Shown here one piece after another: positions 9,607-17,623 of a stretch of DNA of 38,732 nt; position 1 is the stretch's first letter, and each line of letters begins with the position of its first letter. The notes below the pieces were generated by a model. The model worked only from the letters and a program-made list of their open reading frames with translations, did not search any database and had not been told where the DNA came from. The stretch comes from Candidatus Aminicenantota bacterium. Lineage in GTDB: Bacteria; Acidobacteriota; Aminicenantia; UBA2199. Location: positions 4,051,790 through 4,090,521 of the forward strand of contig CP070627.1 of the NCBI GenBank assembly GCA_020355945.1, given 5' to 3'. A program made the translations under genes and the position numbers.

Positions 9607-10581
9607 ATGGCTTGTATAACTTATATCGATTATTATATTCCTGAGGAAGAACTACCTGTGGAAAATTTTTTGGAGGGTATTAATTTAAAATCAATTCCAA
9701 CCGGTTTTAAGAATAGACAAGAATATGCCTTGTTTATAGAAAATATCCTGAAATTAAAAAGTATCAGGATAGAAACAAGGCTGGAAGAGGCTTCTATGAT
9801 TGGTGGTTTAATTGAAAAAATGTTCAATACTCTAAAGGTTAAGGCCGAAGATATCGATGTCATCATGGCAACCCAGGAACCTGCATATGTTACCCAACAA
9901 AATTTAGCAAAATATTTACAATATAAATATAAGATGAGTAATTCCTATGTGATCAATATAACAGGTAATCACTGTGCGAATATAGAAATTGCAATACATT
10001 TAGCCGGTTCGATTCTTCAAAGCAGCCAGGATTTAAATAATATATTGATAGTTACCTCTAATAAAACCGAAATCATAGATAAGCGAATTTTCGGGGCTTA
10101 TGCCATTGTGGGAGATGCCGCGGGAATTATGTTAATCAGTAAAGATAGTGACAACAATGGGAAATATAGTCTCAGGTTACTGGATAATGTAATCGTATCT
10201 AGTGGAAAGCTTTATGATGCAGATGTAAATGACGATAACTCAATCGTTCACTGCATCAGTTATGTAAAATGTATCTCGGATCTGATTAAAAAGAATTCAT
10301 TAAATAATAATAATATTGGAAAAATTCTCATTCAAAACGCAAATCCTTTAATGGTAACACAGTGTATCGCTTCCGCGGGGGTTGATAAAAACAAAATATT
10401 CACAAAGAATATTGGTAAATACGGACATATGGATTATGTAGACTTTACGATTAACTTAAAGGACATATTAGATGAGGGAGTCATAAACAAGGATCGATAT
10501 ATATTGACTTTTGGAACCGGTCATGCCGGTTCTTATGTATCTTGTTTGTTTTCCTCAAATAAATCGTTTAAAGAAATTTGA
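9607..10581 (+). CDS. Ketoacyl-ACP synthase III-like protein with altered catalytic triad
   Basis: The protein has 324 residues, close to the usual KAS III length. The start is the ATG at 9607 behind AAGGAGA, 2 nt after the NRPS stop. A thiolase fold is indicated by the nucleophile block GNHCANIEIA and the C-terminal LTFGTGHAGSYVS glycine loop. The usual HQAN motif reads QNAN (IQNANPLM), and the usual GNTSA motif reads YGHMDYVD. If this alignment is right, the Cys stays while His becomes Gln and Asn becomes His. Such changes are known in KAS III relatives that act as acyltransferases rather than condensing enzymes. It probably transfers an acyl group between CoA or ACP and the product of this cluster. 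The gene is very AT-rich (16 of 60 G+C in the block at 9661). The family is clear; the role is inferred. Confidence 0.8.
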   Translation: MACITYIDYYIPEEELPVENFLEGINLKSIPTGFKNRQEYALFIENILKLKSIRIETRLEEASMIGGLIEKMFNTLKVKAEDIDVIMATQEPAYVTQQNLAKYLQYKYKMSNSYVINITGNHCANIEIAIHLAGSILQSSQDLNNILIVTSNKTEIIDKRIFGAYAIVGDAAGIMLISKDSDNNGKYSLRLLDNVIVSSGKLYDADVNDDNSIVHCISYVKCISDLIKKNSLNNNNIGKILIQNANPLMVTQCIASAGVDKNKIFTKNIGKYGHMDYVDFTINLKDILDEGVINKDRYILTFGTGHAGSYVSCLFSSNKSFKEI

Positions 10582-10592
10582 ATGATAAAAAT

Positions 10593-10599
10593 AAGGAGG
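10593..10599 (+). promoter_or_regulatory. Ribosome binding site fixing the DUF5714-type start
   Basis: AAGGAGG lies 5 nt before the ATG at 10605. The earlier in-frame TTG at 10578 has no such site. Confidence 0.8.
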
Positions 10600-10604
10600 A
10601 AATT

Positions 10605-11294
10605 ATGAAAATAGGAAAATGTCAAATTTGCGACTCATCACTGGCCCACTCTGATAAGGCGATATTTGCCAGGTGTTATAATTGCGGTAAAGGAGAGAAT
10701 ACTTATATTAAGTGTGTTGATGATCATTATTTATGTAATTCATGCGTCTCTAATGAGATAATGGGAACCCTTTATGAAAAAATTCCCAAAATGACCGAAA
10801 GAAATCCTTTGGATATTGCAGAAAAAATATTTATCGAATGTGGTGTCAGCGGTAATACGCCCCATCCTATTTTAGCAGGCGCTTTTCTAATGTCGTTTAA
10901 GAATACTACCAACTCAATTACTTATGGCGATGTATTGGAAGGTATTAAGAGAACCAGCAAAATTTCAGGAGGTTGGTGTGGATATTATGGCGCTTGCGGT
11001 GCTGCTGTGGCACTTGGGGTTTGTTTTAGTATAATTAAAAAAGCGACACCAATGCATGATAAAGAAAGAAGTTTAGCCAATATTGTAACCGCTCATGGAT
11101 TACAAGCTGTGGCCAGCCAGGGAGGGCCAAGATGTTGTGTCGGGTCGGTGCGCGGCGTTCTCAATGAAGGAACCAGGCTGGTAAAAATACATCTAGGCAT
11201 TGATTTCCCGGCAAAACGAATGAATAGTAAAGGATGCTTTTTCAGTAAATTTAACCTGGAATGTAAAAAAAAAGGTGTAATTTTTATGAAATAA
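10605..11294 (+). CDS. Cys-rich DUF5714-type protein
   Basis: The protein has 229 residues from the ATG at 10605. The N-terminal 55 or so residues carry CQIC, CYNC and CNSC pairs, which look like a small zinc-ribbon or metal-binding knuckle. The rest has the pattern I associate with DUF5714: HPILAGAFL, then GGWCGYYGACGAAV and GGPRCCVGS. No catalytic family is recognised. It sits directly between the KAS III-like gene and the triple-fusion arsenic gene, 20 nt upstream of the latter. The many conserved Cys residues would suit a thiophilic ligand such as As(III) or an iron-sulfur cluster; that is inference from context only. Confidence 0.75.
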   Translation: MKIGKCQICDSSLAHSDKAIFARCYNCGKGENTYIKCVDDHYLCNSCVSNEIMGTLYEKIPKMTERNPLDIAEKIFIECGVSGNTPHPILAGAFLMSFKNTTNSITYGDVLEGIKRTSKISGGWCGYYGACGAAVALGVCFSIIKKATPMHDKERSLANIVTAHGLQAVASQGGPRCCVGSVRGVLNEGTRLVKIHLGIDFPAKRMNSKGCFFSKFNLECKKKGVIFMK

Positions 11295-11314
11295 AAAAAG
11301 ATGGAGGTATAACT

Positions 11315-13831
11315 ATGAACTTAAAAATTAGGATGGCTAAAAGTAATGAAACAAAAAAAGTTGAAGATTTGTTGAAAAAATGCAATCTTTCAACAGAAGG
11401 ATTAAAAGAACAAATCAATAATTTTTACCTGGCAAAACTTAATAATGGGATTGTCGGCAGCATCGGTCTTGAAATTTACGGGAAATATGGGATTATTCGA
11501 TCCACCGCTGTCTTGCCGCAATACCGAAAGAAGGGGATCGGGGCAAAATTAGCTAAAAAAATGATCGATATTGCTGAAAGCCGAGGCATTAGCGAGCTCT
11601 ATTTGAAAACAGAAAATGAGGAAAATTTTTTTAGTTGTATAGGATTCAATCATATCACATCGGACCGGATCCCGGCAGAGATTAAGGATACCAAAATGCT
11701 GGCAGAAAGCTGCTGTTGTTCGAAAGCGGCTGCAATGGTCATGCCTCTCCGCCATCAGCAGCCGGAGGTTAACGAAGGTGTTATCAACAAAGCCATTAAG
11801 GATAAGTATGCTAACCTGGCAAAAGCATTTGCCTCTTCCGATTCATCTTTTTGCTGCAGCTCTTCAAAAAAATCCGCTGTAACAAAAGATTTATATGTAA
11901 CGCTGCCGGAGGATATCCCTGCTGAAGCTTTTGCTGCTTCCTTGGGCTGTGGTAACCCGACTTTTCTGGCGCAAATTAAAGAAGGCGAGGTTATCCTGGA
12001 CCTCGGTTCCGGCGGCGGCCTTGATGTGTTTTTATCTGCCAAAAAAACCGGTCCCACCGGGAAAGTTTACGGTCTGGACATGACAGATGAAATGCTGGAA
12101 CTGGCCAGGGAAAACCAAAAGAAAGCAGGTATCAAAAATGTCGAATTCTTAAAGGGACACATCGAGGATATCCCTTTACCGGCAAACAGTGTCGATTTAA
12201 TTATCAGCAACTGTGTGATTAATTTATCCACCGATAAAGATAAAGTTCTATCCGAGGCATTTCGTGTACTAAAACCCAATGGTAGATTTGCCATTTCCGA
12301 TATCGTGTTTTTAAAGAAAATTCCTGCTAAGTTAAAGAAGAATATGGACGCTTGGGCAGGATGCATTGCCGGAGCCCTTGAAAGGAATGAGTATTTATTA
12401 AAATTGGAAAAGGCTGGTTTTGAAGACATCAAGATAGAAACAACAAGAACATATGAATTAAGGGATTTTGAAAAATATCCGGCTTTTAAGGAATTCTCCC
12501 CTCAAGATAAGAAAAACCTGGAAGGAGCGATGACAGCATCTTTTGTAAAAGCAAGCAAGTCGGCATTGAAACAGGTGGCATTAATATCGACATATGAAAC
12601 AGGTTTTCAACCCCTTCTCATCTCAACTGCAGGTGCTTCTTTTATAAAAAATGGCATAACTCCCAATACCTATGATTTATATCTTAATAAATCCGATAAA
12701 TCAGGTATAGCAAACCATTCATTTTTGGGTATTGCTTTAGCTTTATTTGATTCGTTAGAAGGTGGAACCGCCATTGCCAAAGAGATCAGGGAAAAGAATC
12801 CCCTAGCCCACATTTGCTTTTACGGGCCATACGCCAGGCTAAACAGGGACAGACTGCTTCAATATGGTGACAGTTGCATATTGGGAGATTGGGAAAGACC
12901 GATAGTAGAACTTGCTAAAGCAGTTATGGAAGGGAAGGATTGGACGGAAGTCGAGCATGTATATTCGTCGAAGAATAAATCGGCCAAATTGAATATTGAT
13001 AGGAAGGAATGTTTGCCCCCTGCCAGGCATCTTCTTCCTCCTGTTCGTACATACCAAAACACCTTTATTGAAAATATAGTCAACAAAAAAATGATTGTTG
13101 GAAATGTTGAAACCACCAGGGGATGTCACCACACCTGCAAATTTTGTTCGGTCTATGCAGTCTCCGGCACCAAAGTAAAATTCATAGACCAGGATATCGT
13201 AATGGCTGATGTCGATCAATTGGTTAAAGAAGGAGTCGAACATATTACCTTTGTGGATGCTGAATTTATTAATAGTATAAAATTTTCATTATCTATTGTA
13301 AATAGAATACATGAAAAATATCCTCATCTGACTTATGATTTTACCACCCGTGTCGATCATATTGTAGAGAATGAGGATGCAGTGGCAGAATTCAGGAAAA
13401 CCGGTTGTATTGCTATAACCACCTCGATTGAATTCCCTTCTGAGGAAATATTGAAGAAACTGCAAAAGGATATAACGTTAAGTGATATTGTGAAAGCCAT
13501 GGAAATCTTAAAAAGAAATGGAATCCAGGTGAATACTACTTTTGTTACGTTTAATCCCTGGACCAATCTTGAAGGGCTGGTGAATTTAGCCAGCTTCATT
13601 AAGAATAATAACCTGGGAGATGTGATTGATCCCATTCAATATGAAACCCGGCTCCACCTTTATAAAGGATCGCCCCTCCTAAAAGATGAAGAAATATCAA
13701 AACTTAAACTTAATGAAAGAGAGTTCCATTGGGAATGGGAACATCCGGATCCCCAGGTAGAAGAAGTCTTCCAAAAAATGGTTCAACCGGTCGAAGAAGG
13801 AGAATTTAAGCGCTGCTGTGTGCGCTGCTAA
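11315..13831 (+). CDS. Tripartite fusion: GNAT acetyltransferase - ArsM-type arsenite methyltransferase - ArsL-like radical SAM
   Basis: The protein has 838 residues in three parts. Residues 1-130 form a GNAT fold with acetyl-CoA loop QYRKKGIGAKL, ArsN-like, ending in a CCC run (133-135). Residues 160-420 form an ArsM-type methyltransferase with SAM loop LDLGSGGGLD and Cys212 (SLGCGNP), Cys300 (SNCVINL) and Cys350 (WAGCIAGA). The 50-residue spacing of the last two equals that of Cys174 and Cys224 in the characterised algal CmArsM, and C180/C181 may add the fourth thiol. Residues 425-838 form a radical SAM domain with cluster motif CHHTCKFC (604-611) and final residues RCCVRC (833-838). These recall the RCCLKC tail described for ArsL, which is proposed to add the 3-amino-3-carboxypropyl group of SAM to arsenite to make hydroxyarsinothricin. 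One polypeptide could thus form the C-As bond, methylate arsenic and N-acetylate the amino acid. The domain calls are firm; assignment to the ArsL reaction is by tail motif and context. Confidence 0.88.
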   Translation: MNLKIRMAKSNETKKVEDLLKKCNLSTEGLKEQINNFYLAKLNNGIVGSIGLEIYGKYGIIRSTAVLPQYRKKGIGAKLAKKMIDIAESRGISELYLKTENEENFFSCIGFNHITSDRIPAEIKDTKMLAESCCCSKAAAMVMPLRHQQPEVNEGVINKAIKDKYANLAKAFASSDSSFCCSSSKKSAVTKDLYVTLPEDIPAEAFAASLGCGNPTFLAQIKEGEVILDLGSGGGLDVFLSAKKTGPTGKVYGLDMTDEMLELARENQKKAGIKNVEFLKGHIEDIPLPANSVDLIISNCVINLSTDKDKVLSEAFRVLKPNGRFAISDIVFLKKIPAKLKKNMDAWAGCIAGALERNEYLLKLEKAGFEDIKIETTRTYELRDFEKYPAFKEFSPQDKKNLEGAMTASFVKASKSALKQVALISTYETGFQPLLISTAGASFIKNGITPNTYDLYLNKSDKSGIANHSFLGIALALFDSLEGGTAIAKEIREKNPLAHICFYGPYARLNRDRLLQYGDSCILGDWERPIVELAKAVMEGKDWTEVEHVYSSKNKSAKLNIDRKECLPPARHLLPPVRTYQNTFIENIVNKKMIVGNVETTRGCHHTCKFCSVYAVSGTKVKFIDQDIVMADVDQLVKEGVEHITFVDAEFINSIKFSLSIVNRIHEKYPHLTYDFTTRVDHIVENEDAVAEFRKTGCIAITTSIEFPSEEILKKLQKDITLSDIVKAMEILKRNGIQVNTTFVTFNPWTNLEGLVNLASFIKNNNLGDVIDPIQYETRLHLYKGSPLLKDEEISKLKLNEREFHWEWEHPDPQVEEVFQKMVQPVEEGEFKRCCVRC

Positions 13832-13901
13832 ATCCTGGCATCCTGGCATTGTATAAGAATAAAAAATTTAAGAATTATAAAAATTTTAAAAAAAGGAGTT
13901 A

Positions 13902-15080
13902 ATGATGAAAAATACAACAAGTAGATTGGATGATCTAAGTCATTTGGTTTTAAGTGTAGTAAGTAATGAAGGTAATCATTTGGACCTTTGCGAAGTGCCT
14001 GATAGTAGGCTAAAATTATTGGGAACTTTCTTAAATGATGTACCGGATTCACTTAAAAGTAAAAACGTTGAGCACTCCCTGACCTATGGTCTTGACTATT
14101 TCTCGCCTGGAATAAACGCGGTTATACTTGGGGGTAAAAACAAGGTGCTCCCTTATATTGCTGCCAGGCAGGTGGGGCCTGGAGGTTTAGTGATAAACTG
14201 TTTTTCGAACCATAACCATCTTGAGGAATTGCAGGTAAAATTTGCTGAACTGGCGGATGAACAATTAGCAAAAATTCAATTTCATTATACACCCCATGGC
14301 GACTTGAGGTGTCGGTATTCTGAAATTGAAAAATACCTGGACAAGAATTCAGTGGATAAACTAAAGAACTATATCCATTTGGAGAGTTATATATCCGATA
14401 TGAAACGAGAATACCCGTTAGTCGCTGACAACAGTGTTGATATTGCAGCCTATGATGTGCCGAATTTTAATATCGCACCGTTATCCGAAGATTTCCGCAA
14501 TATGATTTCAGAAATTTATCGAATTCTTAAGAAAGGCGGTATCTTTCTTTTCAGCCTGCTCCTTTCGGATGAAAGTGCTCTTGAAGAAGGTTATTTATGT
14601 GAAGATGATATCGGTACGTTCACCGGTAAATATAAATTCTATGGTTTACAGTGGTTAGGCAGGAGCGATTTGCCATATAAGGTTATAAACGGAAAAGAAA
14701 TCAGGTATCATAATTTTGTCGCCTTCAAGGGCAAAGAAGGTCGATGCCTGGAACGTAAACAGGCTGTTCTCTATAATGGACCCTGGCGGGAGGTTCGGGA
14801 TGATGACGGGCATATTTACCCACGAGGTAAGCGGGTGGCGGTTTGCGATAAAACCTTCAATATTTTATTGAAACCCCCTTATAAAGGTCAATTTACTTAT
14901 ATACATCCCTATATTGATATTCCCCTGGAAGAAGCCGCCGACTTCCCCTGCAGTTCCGGGATATTATTCCGGGATCCAAAAGAAACAAAAGGAGTTGCCG
15001 GAATAGGAACGATTGGTCAAGATTGTTGTGACTCAAATGAAAGCAGTGACAATAGTAACGGTAATAGTTGCTGCTGCTAA
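13902..15080 (+). CDS. Degenerate ArsM-like protein with Cys-rich tail
   Basis: The protein has 392 residues; ATGs at 13902 and 13905 are both possible behind AAAGGAG. The middle aligns with ArsM proteins (TYGLDYFSPG, then VGPGGLVI, then ISEIYRILKKGG). The SAM glycine loop is VILGGKNKV instead of a DLGxGxG form. YGCG has become YGLD, and the SNC Cys is also lost. The C-terminal block VAVCDKTFNIL followed by DFPCSSG and ETKG resembles a conserved extension I have seen on some ArsM-family proteins. The last residues are a DCC, an Asn/Ser-rich linker and a terminal SCCC. It may bind or hand over As(III) or an As(III) intermediate instead of methylating it. It follows the triple fusion by 70 nt in the same array. 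Function is inferred. Confidence 0.65.
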   Translation: MMKNTTSRLDDLSHLVLSVVSNEGNHLDLCEVPDSRLKLLGTFLNDVPDSLKSKNVEHSLTYGLDYFSPGINAVILGGKNKVLPYIAARQVGPGGLVINCFSNHNHLEELQVKFAELADEQLAKIQFHYTPHGDLRCRYSEIEKYLDKNSVDKLKNYIHLESYISDMKREYPLVADNSVDIAAYDVPNFNIAPLSEDFRNMISEIYRILKKGGIFLFSLLLSDESALEEGYLCEDDIGTFTGKYKFYGLQWLGRSDLPYKVINGKEIRYHNFVAFKGKEGRCLERKQAVLYNGPWREVRDDDGHIYPRGKRVAVCDKTFNILLKPPYKGQFTYIHPYIDIPLEEAADFPCSSGILFRDPKETKGVAGIGTIGQDCCDSNESSDNSNGNSCCC

Positions 15081-15125
15081 ATGCTAACCTAAAAACCGGT
15101 ATCCAAAGAATAAAGGAGAAATAAG

Positions 15126-16487
15126 ATGAAAATTTTACTGGTACAACCTTCGGAACCCGATACTGTACTCTCCAGGAGTATGATTATTGAACCGTTGGGT
15201 ATGGAATCCATTGCCGGCCAATTGGGACGGCACCATGATATCCGCTTGCTGGATATGCGATTTGATCAAAATTTTTATCAAGCACTCCGGGAGTTTTCCC
15301 CGGATGTGTTGGGTATCACCGGTGTGACCGCCGATTACTATCTCATGAAGCAGCTCTTTAAGCAAGCCAAAGAATGGAAACCGGAAATCGTTACCATAGC
15401 TGGCGGCCCCCACCCCACCATGGTACCCACTGACTTTAACCTGCCCGATGTGGATGTAACAATTATTGGTGACGGGGAACTTAAATTTAAGCAAGTGATA
15501 CGGTCATTAGAAACCCACGGAGATTTGCAGGAGTTGGGAAGTATTCCCGGCATCGCCTGGCATGGGCCCGGGGGGTTTGAAATTACCTCTAGAAAATTGC
15601 TCCCGGTGGACATCTCTGTGCTTGAAGCCCCCAACCGGGACATCAACCGTGCCTATCGTAGTAAGTATTTTCGCGGCACCTGGAAACCCCTGGCAGCCAG
15701 TTATTCTACCCGGGGTTGTGAATACAGGTGCGATTTCTGCTGCACTTGGCGATTGGCCGGGGGAAGATTTCAAACCCGGGGCGTGGAAAACTTTATCAAC
15801 GACCTGGCTTCCATTGAAGAACCCTATGTGTTCCTGGCCGAGGACAATACCATCGGTGACCCTCAATACAGCATGAAACTCTATGAAGCGGTGAAAGCCA
15901 GCGGCATCAGGAAATCCTACCAATTCTACGCCCGCTCCGATGAAATCATCGCCAATAAACAGTTAATGGTCAACTGGAAAAGTATTGGTACGAAATTGGT
16001 GCTCATCGGCATGGAAATGGCTTCAGATCAAGAACTCAACTCAATCAATAAAAAGAATACCGTAAAGAATAACGAAGCCGCCGTTGAATTCTTAAAAAGC
16101 ATTGATGTGGAAGTCATATCCTACTTCTTAATTGATCCCGCCTTTACCGACGAAGATTTCAAGCGCCTCACCGATTATGTTTTGTACCTGCAATTGACAC
16201 ACCCGGTATACTTCATTCTTACCCCGCTTCCTGGTACCACCTTATATCAAAACAGGAAATCCCAATTGATTACCTATGACTATACTAAATTCGATTTCTT
16301 TCACTGCGTTTTAAAAACCAATTTACCCCAGCATAAATTCTATGAACGATTTATCCGGCTCTACCAGGATACCTATTTGCATCGGGATGCCTCGGAAGCT
16401 GAAAAATCAGTGTTTGACAGCGGTATCGTGGGACAGTTATTGAAAAACCTGGAAAGTGAATATGAAAAAGAACTGCGTTGTGCGTAA
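15126..16487 (+). CDS. Cobalamin-binding-type (class B) radical SAM enzyme
   Basis: The protein has 453 residues with start ATG 15126 behind AAAGGAGAA. The N-terminal 150 or so residues have the Rossmann-like B12-binding layout: KILLVQPSEP, DVLGITGVTADY, IVTIAGGPHPTMVP, DVTIIGDGE. The radical SAM cluster motif CEYRCDFC is at residues 198-205, with an extra Cys at 206. The segment LVLIGMEMASDQELNSINKK is typical of the later strands of the barrel. Class B enzymes usually methylate unactivated carbon or phosphorus using methylcobalamin, or run other radical chemistry. In this array it could modify the arsenic-bearing amino acid or the peptide backbone. No DXHXXG motif is visible, which is common in this class. 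The substrate is unknown. Confidence 0.85.
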   Translation: MKILLVQPSEPDTVLSRSMIIEPLGMESIAGQLGRHHDIRLLDMRFDQNFYQALREFSPDVLGITGVTADYYLMKQLFKQAKEWKPEIVTIAGGPHPTMVPTDFNLPDVDVTIIGDGELKFKQVIRSLETHGDLQELGSIPGIAWHGPGGFEITSRKLLPVDISVLEAPNRDINRAYRSKYFRGTWKPLAASYSTRGCEYRCDFCCTWRLAGGRFQTRGVENFINDLASIEEPYVFLAEDNTIGDPQYSMKLYEAVKASGIRKSYQFYARSDEIIANKQLMVNWKSIGTKLVLIGMEMASDQELNSINKKNTVKNNEAAVEFLKSIDVEVISYFLIDPAFTDEDFKRLTDYVLYLQLTHPVYFILTPLPGTTLYQNRKSQLITYDYTKFDFFHCVLKTNLPQHKFYERFIRLYQDTYLHRDASEAEKSVFDSGIVGQLLKNLESEYEKELRCA

Positions 16488-16562
16488 AGAGAGTAAAAAA
16501 TAGTATTTAAGTTTCCCAATTTAAATTTAAAACTTTAACACTACTAAAAAAAGGAGGAAAAA

Positions 16563-17297
16563 ATGAACCAATGTAATGGAGCAATAAAAATCACCAAAGC
16601 ATCTTTGGCTGAATTTATCGGTACTTTTTTTCTTGTCTTTGTCGGGTGCGGAGCCGTCACCGCCAATCAACTATTTAACGGAGCCGTAGGACATTTGGGC
16701 GTCTCCCTGGCCTTTGGTCTGGTTATTATGGTAATGATATACGCAGTGGGACATATCAGCGGTGCCCACTTTAACCCGGCAGTCACTATATCCTTTACTT
16801 TTAACCGACATTTCCCTCTGAAACTTGTCACACCCTATATTTTATCTCAATACCTGGGGGCTATTGCCGCCGCTTATGTTCTCTTTTTGACCTATAATCC
16901 TATGTTACAGGCTCAAAAACCAGGGGCTGTATTAAACCTTGGGGTGACCCAACCAGCCAATGATTCGCTGATCACAGGAATAATCTGGGAATTCCTATTG
17001 ACGTTTATTTTGATGTTTGTCATTACGGCAGTAGCCACAGATACACGGGCAGTAGGTAGTGCTGCGGGTATGTCTATTGGAGGTACGGTTTGCTTGTGCG
17101 CTTTATTCGCAGGACCCATTACCGGTGCATCAATGAACCCGGCGCGAAGCCTCGGACCTGCACTGGTGACCGGTCAGTGGGAATTCTTCCTGGTTTATCT
17201 CATTCCCCCTATACTGGGAGCGGTTCTAGCCGGCTATACCTACAATTTCTTATGCTGCCATGTGATTACCAGCAAAAAGATGTTTGAAATCGAATGA
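16563..17297 (+). CDS. MIP channel (aquaglyceroporin-like), probable metalloid or organoarsenical channel
   Basis: The protein has 244 residues and six predicted membrane segments, with both NPA boxes (HFNPAVTI and SMNPARSLGP). Aligned by hand to E. coli AqpZ (F43, H174, T183, R189), the aromatic/arginine filter reads F, A, A, R. The His that marks water-selective channels is Ala, and the adjacent Thr is also Ala. This gives a wider, less polar pore of the kind that can pass glycerol or As(OH)3. Aquaglyceroporins (AqpS) are known members of ars operons. It sits inside the arsenic array with AAAGGAGG upstream and is the only transporter-like gene in the window. It may admit arsenite as a substrate or release small organoarsenicals. 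The family call is certain; the solute is inferred. Confidence 0.9.
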   Translation: MNQCNGAIKITKASLAEFIGTFFLVFVGCGAVTANQLFNGAVGHLGVSLAFGLVIMVMIYAVGHISGAHFNPAVTISFTFNRHFPLKLVTPYILSQYLGAIAAAYVLFLTYNPMLQAQKPGAVLNLGVTQPANDSLITGIIWEFLLTFILMFVITAVATDTRAVGSAAGMSIGGTVCLCALFAGPITGASMNPARSLGPALVTGQWEFFLVYLIPPILGAVLAGYTYNFLCCHVITSKKMFEIE

Positions 17298-17330
17298 CCC
17301 CAAATGTCAATTGTTAATTGTTAAAGATTA

Positions 17331-17338
17331 AAGGGAGG
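17331..17338 (+). promoter_or_regulatory. Ribosome binding site fixing the ACP start
   Basis: AAGGGAGG lies 6 nt before the ATG at 17345. The upstream in-frame TTG at 17318 would place this site within the coding sequence. Confidence 0.75.
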
Positions 17339-17344
17339 TTCAAG

Positions 17345-17599
17345 ATGTTTTTACAAAAAAGAAATTATGGAAACTTTATCATTAAAACATTAAAAGAAGT
17401 TACCTTTGAAAAAGGTATCACCAAAAATACCAATTTAAATACTGAGCTGGATATTGACTCTATCGCCTGGGTACAAATTATGTTCAAGATAGAAAAGGAA
17501 TTTGGGAATTTTCGTGACCTGGAAACCCTGATTAACGCAAAATATGAGACGGTATCAGACATGATATCTATTATTAAAAATCATTATGAAGCCCGGTAA
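17345..17599 (+). CDS. Free-standing acyl/peptidyl carrier protein
   Basis: The protein has 84 residues, the usual size for a discrete ACP. The 4'-phosphopantetheine site is Ser39 in ELDIDSIAWVQI, followed by the helix III pattern of ACPs (YETVSDMISIIKNHYEAR). It lies 24 nt upstream of an AMP ligase, which is the common arrangement for a ligase that loads its own carrier. It should carry a starter acid, an amino acid or the substrate of the neighbouring dehydratase-type proteins. Confidence 0.88.
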   Translation: MFLQKRNYGNFIIKTLKEVTFEKGITKNTNLNTELDIDSIAWVQIMFKIEKEFGNFRDLETLINAKYETVSDMISIIKNHYEAR

Positions 17600-17623
17600 G
17601 TAAGGAAAAACAGGGGAACACCC

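Noticed and set aside
15562..15876. Open frame inside the cobalamin radical SAM gene
   Set aside because: It lies wholly within a well-supported gene that has all its motifs, in another frame, and has no recognisable domain.
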